Source: DATCIH01 sp036507955 | GTDB lineage: Bacteria > Bacillota > Clostridia > Clostridiales > Clostridiaceae | Direction of reading: 5' to 3' | Assembly: GCA_036507955.1 (NCBI GenBank) | Contig: DATCIH010000154.1 | Location: 1-25,948, forward strand | Length of the DNA stretch: 25,948 nucleotides | Shown here: positions 1 to 7,730 of the stretch, piece by piece | How positions within the stretch are numbered: the first letter of the stretch is position 1 | Layout: each line of letters starts with the position of its first letter | Position numbers and translations under genes: made by a program | Notes under the pieces: generated by a model | Told to the model about the DNA's origin: nothing | Database searches by the model: none | The model's input: the letters and a program-made list of their open reading frames with translations, nothing else

Positions 1-173
1 AGAAAAAATATAATAATAAGGGAAAATATCAATTTCATACCTCCAATACAGTCGATTATCTATATTATACCCAAATTTATAAAATTTATAATTGCATATA
101 TGGTATAGATTTCATGATTATTTATTTTTCTTCAGTGAAAAATAGATATATCAAAGCTGATTGAGGTGAGGTA

Positions 174-1277
174 ATGAAAAAAATTAGAATATATAGAATT
201 TGTACATTTATAATTTTATTTTGTTTTGTTTTAGATTTTAACACTGTGTATGCCTCGAGTAAAGATATTAAGGTATTAAATGCTAGGTCTGCTATAGCCA
301 TAGATTCTAATACAGGAAGAATATTATATGAAAAGAATTCTGAAGAACTTATTCCTATGGCTAGTACTACAAAGGTGATGACTGCTCTTGTGGCTTTAAA
401 GTATGGAAAGCTAGATGAGAAAATAACCATTTCTAAAAGATCTGCAAATGTTAGCGGTTCCACCGTAGGTTATAAAAAGGATGAGGTTATTACCTTAAAG
501 GAATTATTATATGGCCTATTGCTAAGATCAGGAAATGATGCTGCTATTGCTATTGCAGAAGGAATATCAGGCACTGTGGAAGACTATTTAAAACTTATGA
601 ATGAGTATGCCCTGCAAATGGGTATAAGTGGTACACACTTTGAAACACCCCATGGTTTAGATAGCGAATTTCATTATACCACGTCCTATGAACTTGCTTT
701 AATTGCAAGAAAAGCCATGAAGGAAAAGACCTTTAGAGAGATAGTTCAAACTAAAACTTTGGATGGTAAAGCTTATGGTTTTACAAGAAGTTATAATAAT
801 ATAAATAAAATATTACATCTAATTCCTAATGCTAATGGAATTAAGACTGGATATACGGGGAATGCAGGAAAATGTTTGGTTTCTTCTATTAAGATTAATA
901 ACAGTGAGATAATCATAGTGGTATTGAATTCTGCTACCAGATGGAAAGAAACACAAAAAATATATGATTATGTAAAAGAAAATTATGAATTTCAAAAACT
1001 TGCAGATAAAAATGTAATTTTATCCTCCATTAATATTGAAGGTGAGAAAAATCCTTTGAAGCTTGCTTTAAAAGAAGATATAATTGTTCCTATAAAAAAG
1101 GGAACAAATTTTAAGCTAGAGATAATTAATCCTAAGGAAGTAAAAGTACCAATTAAATTAGATATACCTTATGGAAGGGTTAATATTTTTGAAGATGATA
1201 AGATAATTTACAGTAAAGAGCTCTACACAGCAAACGAAATAAAGGGAAAATTAGTTAAAAAATGGTTTAAATTTTAA
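174..1277 (+). CDS. D-alanyl-D-alanine carboxypeptidase (PBP5/DacF type, peptidase S11)
   Basis: Secreted penicillin-binding protein expected to remove the terminal D-Ala from peptidoglycan stem peptides. Seen in the 367-aa product: a basic, hydrophobic signal peptide over residues 1-27 ending VYA, then the three active-site motifs of the serine DD-peptidase family in order and at normal spacing: STTK (S64 to K67), SGN (119-121) and KTG (224-226). Residues from about 275 on match the beta-rich PBP5 C-terminal domain, and the last 20 residues are basic and amphipathic, as in membrane-anchored members. The ATG is preceded by GAGGTGAGG at a good distance. Its length is normal for the family. The next gene starts 71 bp downstream on the same strand, with no clear terminator between. 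Which paralogue (DacA, DacB or DacF) cannot be decided from sequence alone. Confidence 0.93.
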   Translation: MKKIRIYRICTFIILFCFVLDFNTVYASSKDIKVLNARSAIAIDSNTGRILYEKNSEELIPMASTTKVMTALVALKYGKLDEKITISKRSANVSGSTVGYKKDEVITLKELLYGLLLRSGNDAAIAIAEGISGTVEDYLKLMNEYALQMGISGTHFETPHGLDSEFHYTTSYELALIARKAMKEKTFREIVQTKTLDGKAYGFTRSYNNINKILHLIPNANGIKTGYTGNAGKCLVSSIKINNSEIIIVVLNSATRWKETQKIYDYVKENYEFQKLADKNVILSSINIEGEKNPLKLALKEDIIVPIKKGTNFKLEIINPKEVKVPIKLDIPYGRVNIFEDDKIIYSKELYTANEIKGKLVKKWFKF

Positions 1278-1301
1278 TAATATATTTTCTACTGTAACAA
1301 A

Positions 1302-1344
1302 AACCTCCTTTGTATATATTTTGATAGTATAGACAAAGGAGGTT
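1302..1344 (+). promoter_or_regulatory. Perfect 12-bp hairpin that encloses the ribosome-binding site of the next gene
   Basis: AACCTCCTTTGT at 1302-1313 is the exact reverse complement of ACAAAGGAGGTT at 1333-1344. After one mismatch, TATA/TATA (1315-1318 with 1328-1331) could extend the helix. The right arm contains the whole Shine-Dalgarno sequence (AAAGGAGG) of the gene starting at 1349. No T-run follows on the plus strand, so it does not look like an intrinsic terminator. The arrangement predicts that, in a transcript reaching this point from upstream, the ribosome site is hidden unless the hairpin is opened. That function is inferred; the pairing is seen. Confidence 0.6.
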
Positions 1345-1348
1345 AACA

Positions 1349-2335
1349 ATGGATATTGTGTTTAGAGATTGCATAGACTCGGGAAGTGAATATTGTCCCT
1401 GTAAGCTTGCAGAAGCTGGAAAATGTTTGATTTGCAGTCATTTATCTGGAAAGGACTTTTGTGACTGTAAAAACTGGAAGGGCGTTTGCATATATAACGA
1501 GTTTATAAAAGGCGGGAGCATAGCAAAGCCTTTAAGAAGCTGGGAAAACTCTATTCTTATAGATAAGAAGGAGCTAGATAAGAATATATATGAATTTTAT
1601 ATAAAGATATCTAAAAAGCTAGCTAAAGAGCTAACTATGCCGGGGAGTTTTGTACTACTTCGAGATAAAATAAGTAGTGTCTATTTAGATGCGCCTATTT
1701 CTGTTATGGAAATAGAAGAGGACATATTAAGAGTCATTATTGAAATAAAAGGGGTTAAGACTATTGCCCTAGGTGAAATTAAAATAGGGGAGGAAATACT
1801 GGTAAGAGGGCCCTATTGGAATGGAATATTAGGAATTGAAAACATAAAAAAAGCTATTGGAGCTAAGGTTCTCCTTATAGCCAGAGGTATCGGTGAAGCA
1901 CCAATAATTCCAATTATTAAATATTTATATGATAAGGGAAATACTATAGAATGCATAATTGATAAAAGCCCATATAAGGATATTTTTGTTAAGGAATTTC
2001 TTGAAAGATATCATATAGCTTATGAAGAAGAAAAATTTATGAATAATGATGGAAAGCTAACAAAGGAGTTCACAAGTAAAATTTTTAATAAGATTGATGA
2101 TTCAGGTATAGAGCTAATACACACCTCGGGGCCAGATATACTGACTTACAATGTATATAAGGTTTGTATGGATAAAGGTATTAAAGCCTTTACAAGTAGC
2201 AACAATGCTCATATTTGCTGTGGAGAAGGCATATGTGGGGCATGCAGTGTTAAAAATGAAGAATTTAAAGTTGAAAGAGGTTGCAAGTTACAGGCAAGTC
2301 CCATCGAAATATTAGAAGGAAGGAGATTACTATGA
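1349..2335 (+). CDS. PyrK-like FAD/NAD-binding iron-sulfur electron-transfer subunit with Cys-rich N-terminus
   Basis: This 328-aa protein resembles the sulfide dehydrogenase/dihydroorotate dehydrogenase electron-transfer subunit family (ferredoxin-NADP reductase fold). Residues 1-50 hold eight cysteines (8, 16, 18, 26, 29, 38, 40, 47), which could bind an Fe-S cluster or zinc. Residues 60-160 match the FAD-binding barrel (PGSFVLLRD), and LLIARGIGEAPIIPIIKYL near 175-195 is the NAD-binding Rossmann part. The C-terminus carries HICCGEGICGACS plus a later Cys in RGCKL, the PyrK-type [2Fe-2S] motif. It is likely to pass electrons between NAD(P)H, FAD and Fe-S to a partner. It is not near pyrD, so a role in pyrimidine synthesis is unlikely. 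Its stop overlaps the next gene's start (ATGA), so the two are translationally coupled and probably form one complex. Substrate unknown. Confidence 0.85.
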   Translation: MDIVFRDCIDSGSEYCPCKLAEAGKCLICSHLSGKDFCDCKNWKGVCIYNEFIKGGSIAKPLRSWENSILIDKKELDKNIYEFYIKISKKLAKELTMPGSFVLLRDKISSVYLDAPISVMEIEEDILRVIIEIKGVKTIALGEIKIGEEILVRGPYWNGILGIENIKKAIGAKVLLIARGIGEAPIIPIIKYLYDKGNTIECIIDKSPYKDIFVKEFLERYHIAYEEEKFMNNDGKLTKEFTSKIFNKIDDSGIELIHTSGPDILTYNVYKVCMDKGIKAFTSSNNAHICCGEGICGACSVKNEEFKVERGCKLQASPIEILEGRRLL

Positions 2336-3609
2336 AGGTAATAATAATTGGAGGTGGTTGGGCTGGTTGCGCCGCCGCTATAACAGCTAGATACGCAGGA
2401 GCTGAAGTAGAGGTTTATGAGAAGACAGACATGCTTTTAGGCCTTGGTAATGTAGGCGGAATAATGAGGAATAATGGAAGATATACTGCAGCTGAAGAGC
2501 TTTGTGCTTTAGGTCTTGAGGATATATTTAATATAACTGATTCAAATACACTTCATAAAAACTTAAATTTCCCAGGACATGAACATGCCTGGCTTTACGA
2601 TGTAATTAAGATAGAGCCTGAAATGAAAAGATATATGAAAAAATTAGGTATTAAGATTAATTTAATAGCTAGAGTCGTGGATGTGAAGATGAAAGAAAAA
2701 TCTATTGAAGGAATTTATTTAAGTGATGGAACCTTTATAACTGGAGATGCTTTTGTTGAAACAACAGGTTCTACAGGCCCAATGGGGAATTGTTTAAAGT
2801 ATGGAAAGGGATGTGTTATGTGCATTTTGAGGTGCCCATCCTTCGGACCTAGAGTTAGTATAAGTAATAAGGCTGGAGTAGAAGATCTCCAAGGGGAAAG
2901 GGAAGATGGAACACCTGGAGCCTTTAGCGGTTCTGTAGAAGTTTCAAGAGAAAGCTTATCAGAAGAACTAAATGAAATATTGACGAGAGATGGTGTTGCA
3001 ATAATTAAAATACCAGAAAAGGACATGGATAAAGGAAAACTAAAATTAAAGGTTTGTCAGCAATATGCACTTCCAGAGTTTGCTGAAAATGTTATATTAT
3101 TAGATACTGGACATATAAAGATTATGACACCTTATTATCCACTGGAAAAGCTAAGAGAATTAAAGGGCTTCGAAAATGCTCGTTATATTGATCCATATTC
3201 AGGGGGGAAGGGTAATTCTATAAGATATCTTTCCGTAGCACCTAGAGATAATGGGATGAAGGTTAAGGGTATTGACAACCTATTTTGCGCAGGAGAGAAA
3301 AGTGGCTTATTTGTTGGCCATACTGAAGCTATTGCAACGGGATCTTTAGCAGGACATAATTCAGTAAGAATAGGAGCAGGTAAGGCACCAATTATATTAC
3401 CAGAGGAAACAGCTGTAGGAGATTTAATTAAATACACACTAGAAAAAATGGAAACATTAGAAGGAAGAAGGAATAGATACACTTTTGCAGGTTCTGATTA
3501 TTTTATTAGAATGAAGGAAAGAGGTTTATACACTACAAACTTAGGCGAAATAAGGGAAAGAATAAACAAATTACACTTAACTAATTTATATAAAATTAAA
3601 ATAATATAA
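2332..3609 (+). CDS. FAD-dependent oxidoreductase, GidA/TrmFO-like superfamily
   Basis: The 425-aa flavoprotein opens with a dinucleotide-binding motif, VIIIGGGWAGCAAA. Near the C-terminal third it has LFCAGEKSGLFVGHTEA, the second FAD contact typical of GidA/TrmFO and related oxidoreductases. A cysteine cluster GCVMCILRC near residue 165 could be redox active or bind a metal. An in-frame TTG lies at 2281, but the ATG at 2332 is the better start: AAGGAGAT lies just upstream and it overlaps the preceding stop by 4 bp. It is too different from TrmFO or MnmG to assign tRNA modification. The coupling to a PyrK-like subunit suggests a two-subunit NAD(P)H-linked oxidoreductase of unknown substrate. 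Confidence 0.82.
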   Translation: MKVIIIGGGWAGCAAAITARYAGAEVEVYEKTDMLLGLGNVGGIMRNNGRYTAAEELCALGLEDIFNITDSNTLHKNLNFPGHEHAWLYDVIKIEPEMKRYMKKLGIKINLIARVVDVKMKEKSIEGIYLSDGTFITGDAFVETTGSTGPMGNCLKYGKGCVMCILRCPSFGPRVSISNKAGVEDLQGEREDGTPGAFSGSVEVSRESLSEELNEILTRDGVAIIKIPEKDMDKGKLKLKVCQQYALPEFAENVILLDTGHIKIMTPYYPLEKLRELKGFENARYIDPYSGGKGNSIRYLSVAPRDNGMKVKGIDNLFCAGEKSGLFVGHTEAIATGSLAGHNSVRIGAGKAPIILPEETAVGDLIKYTLEKMETLEGRRNRYTFAGSDYFIRMKERGLYTTNLGEIRERINKLHLTNLYKIKII

Positions 3610-3660
3610 GAGAAAAACCTTGGAGTAGCAAATAAACCAAATCAGCCTATTAAAATATAT

Positions 3661-3697
3661 GCCACAGATGTTTGGGTAATATCAAAGCACCTGTGGC
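3661..3697 (+). terminator. Possible terminator hairpin after the oxidoreductase pair
   Basis: GCCACAG at 3661-3667 pairs with CTGTGGC at 3691-3697. The helix can continue inward (TG, TTTG with CAAAGCA) with one mismatch and one bulge. Only a weak T-containing tail follows, so this may be a stable 3' end or a weak terminator rather than a classical one. Confidence 0.35.
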
Positions 3698-3764
3698 TTA
3701 AATTATATGTGCATTTAGTCGAGTATAGGGTAAAATGATATATATAGGTTTAGGAGTTGAAGAG

Positions 3765-4811
3765 ATGTTATCTATAAGCATTACCATAATTTTAATAGGT
3801 GTTATTGTAATTGCACTTATATTTGCTTTATCTAATGGACTTCATGATGCAAGTTCAGTGGTGGCAACTTTTATTGTTTGCGGAGCGGCAACACCAAAAC
3901 AAGCCATTGGAGTAGCCTCAGTCTTTGGTTTATTAGGTGCAATTTTGGGAGGAAGCGCGGTGGCAGACACTATTTCCAAGGTGATAGATCTGCCAGCAAA
4001 TTCTTCCTTGCTGATAATACTGCTGGCCGCAATGATTGGAGCAGTTATATGGAATCTAGTTACTTGGAGATTAGGGCTACCTTCAAGCTCTACCCATGCA
4101 CTCATAGGTGGCATTATAGGAGCAGTTTGGGTTTCGTCTGGATATAAACATATACTATGGGGTTTTAAGGAACTTATTGGATCAAATCATGAAATTACAG
4201 GAATCGTAAAGGTAATTGCTGCATTAATTATTTCACCCTTTGTAGGATTTATTGCGGCTTTTCTCCTTCAAAAAGTTTCTCGTGTTCTATTGAGAGATGC
4301 TAAATTTACGGTGAATAAATCCCTTAAAAAAGTACAATGGGTGCTTGCAGCAACTCTTGCATATAGCCATGGAGCTAATGATACTCAAAAAATAATAGGA
4401 ATAATAACCTTAGCTTTAGCAGCCGGAAGTGGTGTAGCCATGCATACGGCGCCACTTTGGGTACGATGTGCTGGTGGCCTCGTAATGTTTATTGGTACTA
4501 TGGTTGGAGGCTGGAGCATAATTAAAACTATCGGTAGAAAAATATATAATATAAGGCCAATTCATAGTGCTAATTCCCAATTAGCCTCAGTAGGTTCCAT
4601 ATTTATAGCCACCTTAATTGGAGCTCCGGTATCTACAACTCATGTGGTGGTTGGAAGCGTAATGGGGGTAGGTGCAGCAGATGAATACAGAATGGTTAAT
4701 TGGGGTATAGCAAAAGAAATTATCATAGCTTGGTTTATCACGATACCACTAACTGCAATTGTTTCAGCTTTAGTATATGAATCGATAAATTTAATTTTTA
4801 AAATAAAATAA
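3765..4811 (+). CDS. pit: PiT-family inorganic phosphate transporter
   Basis: Integral membrane symporter for phosphate (probably as a metal-phosphate complex) at the cytoplasmic membrane. The two inverted PiT signature regions are visible: ALSNGLHDASSVVATFIV near the N-terminus and AYSHGANDTQKIIGII in the second half, each followed by several hydrophobic helices. LPSSSTHALIGG and APVSTTHVVVGSVMG are the paired conserved loops. The reading frame is open from an ATG at 3735, but AGGAG at 3752-3756 fits the ATG at 3765 (348 aa, MLSISITII), which is chosen here. A DUF47 gene follows 12 bp downstream, the usual Pit partner. Low-affinity phosphate uptake is the expected role; another anion such as sulfate is less likely given the partner. 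Confidence 0.9.
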   Translation: MLSISITIILIGVIVIALIFALSNGLHDASSVVATFIVCGAATPKQAIGVASVFGLLGAILGGSAVADTISKVIDLPANSSLLIILLAAMIGAVIWNLVTWRLGLPSSSTHALIGGIIGAVWVSSGYKHILWGFKELIGSNHEITGIVKVIAALIISPFVGFIAAFLLQKVSRVLLRDAKFTVNKSLKKVQWVLAATLAYSHGANDTQKIIGIITLALAAGSGVAMHTAPLWVRCAGGLVMFIGTMVGGWSIIKTIGRKIYNIRPIHSANSQLASVGSIFIATLIGAPVSTTHVVVGSVMGVGAADEYRMVNWGIAKEIIIAWFITIPLTAIVSALVYESINLIFKIK

Positions 4812-4823
4812 TGGAGGCGAATT

Positions 4824-5447
4824 ATGGAAAAGAAGAATATCATTGATAGGTTTTTTCCTGTAAAATATGATTTTTATGATATGTTAAACAAGCAAGCAGA
4901 AACCAATGCCTTTGGGGTAGATATGCTAAATAAATGGCTAAGTAGTGGGGCTAATTCAGAAAAAGAAAAGCTACTTCTATTTGTGAAAGAGGCTGATGAA
5001 GCTAGAATGAACATGGAAAGTAAATTAATAGAAGCTTTTAATACTCCTTTTGATAGGGTAGATATATATTCTATTTCTATTGCAATGGATAAAGTAATTA
5101 AATATACTAAGTCAACGCTATTGTCCATGGAAGCTTTTGAAGTGCCACCGGATGCTACCATAACTCTTATGGTAGCAAAGCTTAAAGAAGGTATGGATTT
5201 TCTTTTAGAATCAATAAAAGCCTTGAAGAGTAATCCATTAAAATCACTAGAGAATATTGTTAAGATAAGAGCTACTCATAATCAAATAGAACAGTTTTAT
5301 AGAGATGGAATGGCCATCGTATTTAAAAGCAGTGATCCAATGAGTGCAATTAAACAAAGGGAAGTATATCATCACATAAAAGATGCCTCTCTTAATTTAG
5401 AAGATACTGTGGATATATTTCACAGGATAGTTGTAAGGCTTATATAG
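4824..5447 (+). CDS. DUF47 (PhoU-like) Pit accessory protein
   Basis: A 207-aa soluble, mostly helical protein, rich in Glu, Lys and Ala. Its opening (RFFPVKYDFYDMLNKQAE) and overall length match the DUF47/PhoU-like family. Members are commonly encoded next to PiT transporters and are thought to modulate phosphate uptake. The ribosome site GGAGG lies right after the pit stop codon, so the two genes form one transcription unit. Its 3' end meets mntH, which is convergent, with only 7 bp between the stops and no evident terminator. Exact mechanism is not established. Confidence 0.88.
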   Translation: MEKKNIIDRFFPVKYDFYDMLNKQAETNAFGVDMLNKWLSSGANSEKEKLLLFVKEADEARMNMESKLIEAFNTPFDRVDIYSISIAMDKVIKYTKSTLLSMEAFEVPPDATITLMVAKLKEGMDFLLESIKALKSNPLKSLENIVKIRATHNQIEQFYRDGMAIVFKSSDPMSAIKQREVYHHIKDASLNLEDTVDIFHRIVVRLI

Positions 5448-5454
5448 TATAAGT

Positions 5455-6708
5455 TCACACCTTACCTATAAAAGTCATGTATACGAGGACTGCATTTAAT
5501 AAAATTATAATAGAAGCTATTAGTACTCCCAAAAAACTTACGATAGGTTTATTAACTAAAATTCCCATCAAATCTTTTCGTCTAGCAATAATTAACATTT
5601 GAATAATGGGGAAGGGAAGTATAAAACTCAGAGCAACTTGACTTAGTACAAGGGCACTCATGGGATTGATTCCAAGTGCAATTATTATAATTGCTGGAAG
5701 CATAGTTATTAGTCTTCTCACATTTATAGGAATGTTCAGATTTACAAAACCCTTCATAATTGTTTGACCTGCCAAGGTTCCAACAGCAGAGGAGGATAAT
5801 CCTGATGCAAACAATGCTATTCCAAAAACCGCACTTGATAAAGACCCTAATAAGGGTTGCAACGATTTATGTGCTTGATCCATGGAATTTACTATAATTC
5901 CATTTCTATAAAATACAGCTGCTGATACAACAACCATTGCAGCATTAACGATAAAAGCAATATTCATAGCTATAGCTATATCAATTTTTTCCATTTTTAT
6001 ATGCTTTAACTTCCCTTTGTCTGTTGTATCAGTACATCTATATTGAACTAGATGTGAATGAAAATATATTACATGAGGCATAACAGTAGCGCCAAGCATA
6101 CCTACAGCTATGAGTACAGCCCCACCACTAGGCAGCATAGGAATGATAGTGTGAATAGCTACTTGAGACCAATCTGGTTTGGCAAGTAAAAGTTCTAAGG
6201 TATAGGCAACACCAATTACTGCTACCAGGACCGTTATTATTAATTCAACCACATTTTGACCATATTTTTCAATGTAACAAATAAGAAATGTAAATAATCC
6301 TGTTAGTAGTGCTGCATATATCATAGGGATTCTAAATAGAAGATATAATCCTAAGGTTCCACCTAAAAATTCTGCTAAATCCGTTACCATAGCACCTACT
6401 TCAGCAATTACCCAAAATATCCAATTTGTAGACCTTTTGAATACCTTAGCACACATTTCAGGAAGATTATGACCAGTAGCTATACCTAGCTTTGCGGACA
6501 TAGTTTGCAAGAATATAGCCATTAAATTGCTCCATAAAACAACCCAAATAAGAGCGTAATTGAATTTTGATCCTCCACTGATATTCGTTGCAAAATTCCC
6601 TGGATCAATATAGGCCACGCTAACAACAAAGGCTGGTCCTAAAAATTTTAATAATTGTCCTAATTTGCTAGATATTCTAGTAGATTTATTTATTTTTTTG
6701 TCTTCCAT
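5455..6708 (-). CDS. mntH: Nramp-family divalent metal (Mn2+) transporter MntH
   Basis: Proton-coupled divalent metal importer in the cytoplasmic membrane. Two hallmarks of Nramp proteins are seen: DPGN in helix 1 (VAYIDPGNFAT) and MPH in helix 6 (ATVMPHVIYFHSHLVQ). About eleven hydrophobic segments follow the family layout; length is 417 aa, which is normal. The frame could begin at a GTG at 6720, but AAGGTGAT there reads as a Shine-Dalgarno 7 bases from the ATG at 6708 (MEDKK), which is chosen. The gene is divergent from an mntR-type regulator, whose product probably represses it when Mn2+ is plentiful. Manganese over iron is inferred from that neighbour. Confidence 0.92.
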   Translation of the reverse strand: MEDKKINKSTRISSKLGQLLKFLGPAFVVSVAYIDPGNFATNISGGSKFNYALIWVVLWSNLMAIFLQTMSAKLGIATGHNLPEMCAKVFKRSTNWIFWVIAEVGAMVTDLAEFLGGTLGLYLLFRIPMIYAALLTGLFTFLICYIEKYGQNVVELIITVLVAVIGVAYTLELLLAKPDWSQVAIHTIIPMLPSGGAVLIAVGMLGATVMPHVIYFHSHLVQYRCTDTTDKGKLKHIKMEKIDIAIAMNIAFIVNAAMVVVSAAVFYRNGIIVNSMDQAHKSLQPLLGSLSSAVFGIALFASGLSSSAVGTLAGQTIMKGFVNLNIPINVRRLITMLPAIIIIALGINPMSALVLSQVALSFILPFPIIQMLIIARRKDLMGILVNKPIVSFLGVLIASIIILLNAVLVYMTFIGKV

Positions 6709-6750
6709 GAAATTAATCACCTTTCTTAGTCTTCTTCAATAAGCCTCTAA

Positions 6751-6772
6751 ATAGTTATTCGTGGGCAACTAT
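6751..6772. promoter_or_regulatory. Inverted repeat in the mntH-mntR intergenic region (possible operator)
   Basis: ATAGTT (6751-6756) and AACTAT (6767-6772) form an inverted repeat with a 10-bp spacer, about 45 bp upstream of the mntH start codon. It lies where a repressor could block mntH transcription. It does not clearly match the known B. subtilis MntR box, and six-base arms can occur by chance in AT-rich DNA. Confidence 0.25.
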
Positions 6773-6863
6773 GTTAGTACCCCCTAAACTTATTTTCTAA
6801 TATATGGTATGTATTTGATTTTAATAATGTTACACTAGAGTAATTTTGTTGTGGGTTTAAGCA

Positions 6864-6869
6864 TATAAT
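6864..6869 (+). promoter_or_regulatory. Likely -10 element of the mntR promoter
   Basis: A perfect TATAAT lies 35 bp upstream of the mntR start. No good -35 hexamer is visible at 16-18 bp, so the promoter may be weak or activator-dependent. Confidence 0.35.
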
Positions 6870-6904
6870 TTACCGAAAGACTATAGCTTAAAGTAGGTGT
6901 GAAC

Positions 6905-7375
6905 ATGGCTAAAGAAGATTTCTATACCTTTAAGGGATATATGAAAAAGAAAGATAACTATCTTACTGCTTCTATGGAAGATTACCTTGAAATGATATAT
7001 AGATTATGTTTAAATACAGGTTTTACTAGAATTCACGAGCTTTCTAATGCTCTTAATGTACAACCCCCTTCTGCTACGAAAATGGTACAGAAGCTAGCTG
7101 AACTTAAGCTTTTAAAATATGAAAAATATGGGGTTTTATTGCTTGAAGAAGATGGAAAAGCTTTAGGAGAAGTGCTGCTTAAACGTCACAACATCATTGA
7201 AAGCTTTTTGAGAATACTTGATGTTTCGGAAACTGATGTTTTAGAAGAAACTGAAAAGATTGAACATATGTTAAATAAACATACAACAAAATGCATTGAA
7301 GATTTCGTACAATTCATTGAGTATAATCCTGATATAGGGATTAAGTTTAAGGAATACCGTGGGAATTTAAAATAG
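6905..7375 (+). CDS. mntR: Manganese-sensing transcriptional regulator MntR (DtxR family)
   Basis: Cytoplasmic metal-dependent DNA-binding repressor. The N-terminal winged helix (about residues 22-80) aligns well with B. subtilis MntR (SMEDYLEMIY, SATKMVQKL, YEKYG). All six residues that bind Mn2+ in B. subtilis MntR have counterparts: D26, E29, H95, E117, E120 and H121. There is no C-terminal SH3-like domain, so it is the short MntR type rather than the DtxR/IdeR type. TAGGTG lies just upstream of the ATG at 6905 (156 aa). A second ATG at 6941, after AAGGG, would give a protein closer in length to the Bacillus one. It diverges from mntH, its probable target. A strong terminator follows. Confidence 0.92.
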   Translation: MAKEDFYTFKGYMKKKDNYLTASMEDYLEMIYRLCLNTGFTRIHELSNALNVQPPSATKMVQKLAELKLLKYEKYGVLLLEEDGKALGEVLLKRHNIIESFLRILDVSETDVLEETEKIEHMLNKHTTKCIEDFVQFIEYNPDIGIKFKEYRGNLK

Positions 7376-7395
7376 AATATTGGAAAGTAATCAAA

Positions 7396-7430
7396 AGATG
7401 TTTGGCGTAGTTACCAAGCATCTTTTTTTT
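7396..7430 (+). terminator. Intrinsic terminator of mntR
   Basis: AGATGTTTGG (7396-7405) pairs with CCAAGCATCT (7414-7423), one G-U pair, 8-nt loop, followed by a run of T to 7430. It starts 20 bp after the mntR stop and insulates it from the decayed genes downstream. Confidence 0.9.
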
Positions 7431-7465
7431 CGTTTTTAAAAATAATTTAATTTTAATCTAATTTT

Positions 7466-7730
7466 AATTTATTAAGGGTAAGCTTAAACTATACTCCTGA
7501 AAATGGAAGGATAGATGTTAGTTCTACTCAGCAGGGAGAGATGGTTAAGATAATTATAAGTGACACAGGCATTGGGATCCCTGAAGATGATATTAAAAAT
7601 ATATTTACTAGATTTTATATTGTAGATAAATCCAGGTCTAAAGAAAAAGGTGGAACGGGTCTTGGGCTATCTATAGCAAAATATGTTTTGGATATGCATA
7701 GAGGAACTATACAGGTTAAAAGTACCAGGG
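7466..7730 (+). pseudogene. Remnant of a sensor histidine kinase (ATPase domain only)
   Basis: In one open frame from 7466 the translation reads from an N-box-like start (NLLRVSLNYTPENG) through the G1 box (SDTGIGIP), an F box (FTRFYIVDKSRS) and the G2 box (GGTGLGLSIAKYVLDMHRG), then stops resembling a kinase at about 7723-7730. Sensor, membrane, dimerisation and phospho-His parts are all missing. A stop codon lies four codons before the N box, and there is no convincing ribosome site in front of the internal ATG at 7541. At the right end the sequence passes directly into a dedA gene in a different frame. This is the 3' part of a two-component kinase gene (PhoR/ResE-like class) left by deletions at both ends. 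It cannot act as a kinase. Confidence 0.82.

Noticed and set aside
1..173. Start of the window, examined for a promoter or the end of an upstream gene
   Set aside because: No coding signal and no convincing -35/-10 pair; only AT-rich DNA before the carboxypeptidase ribosome site.
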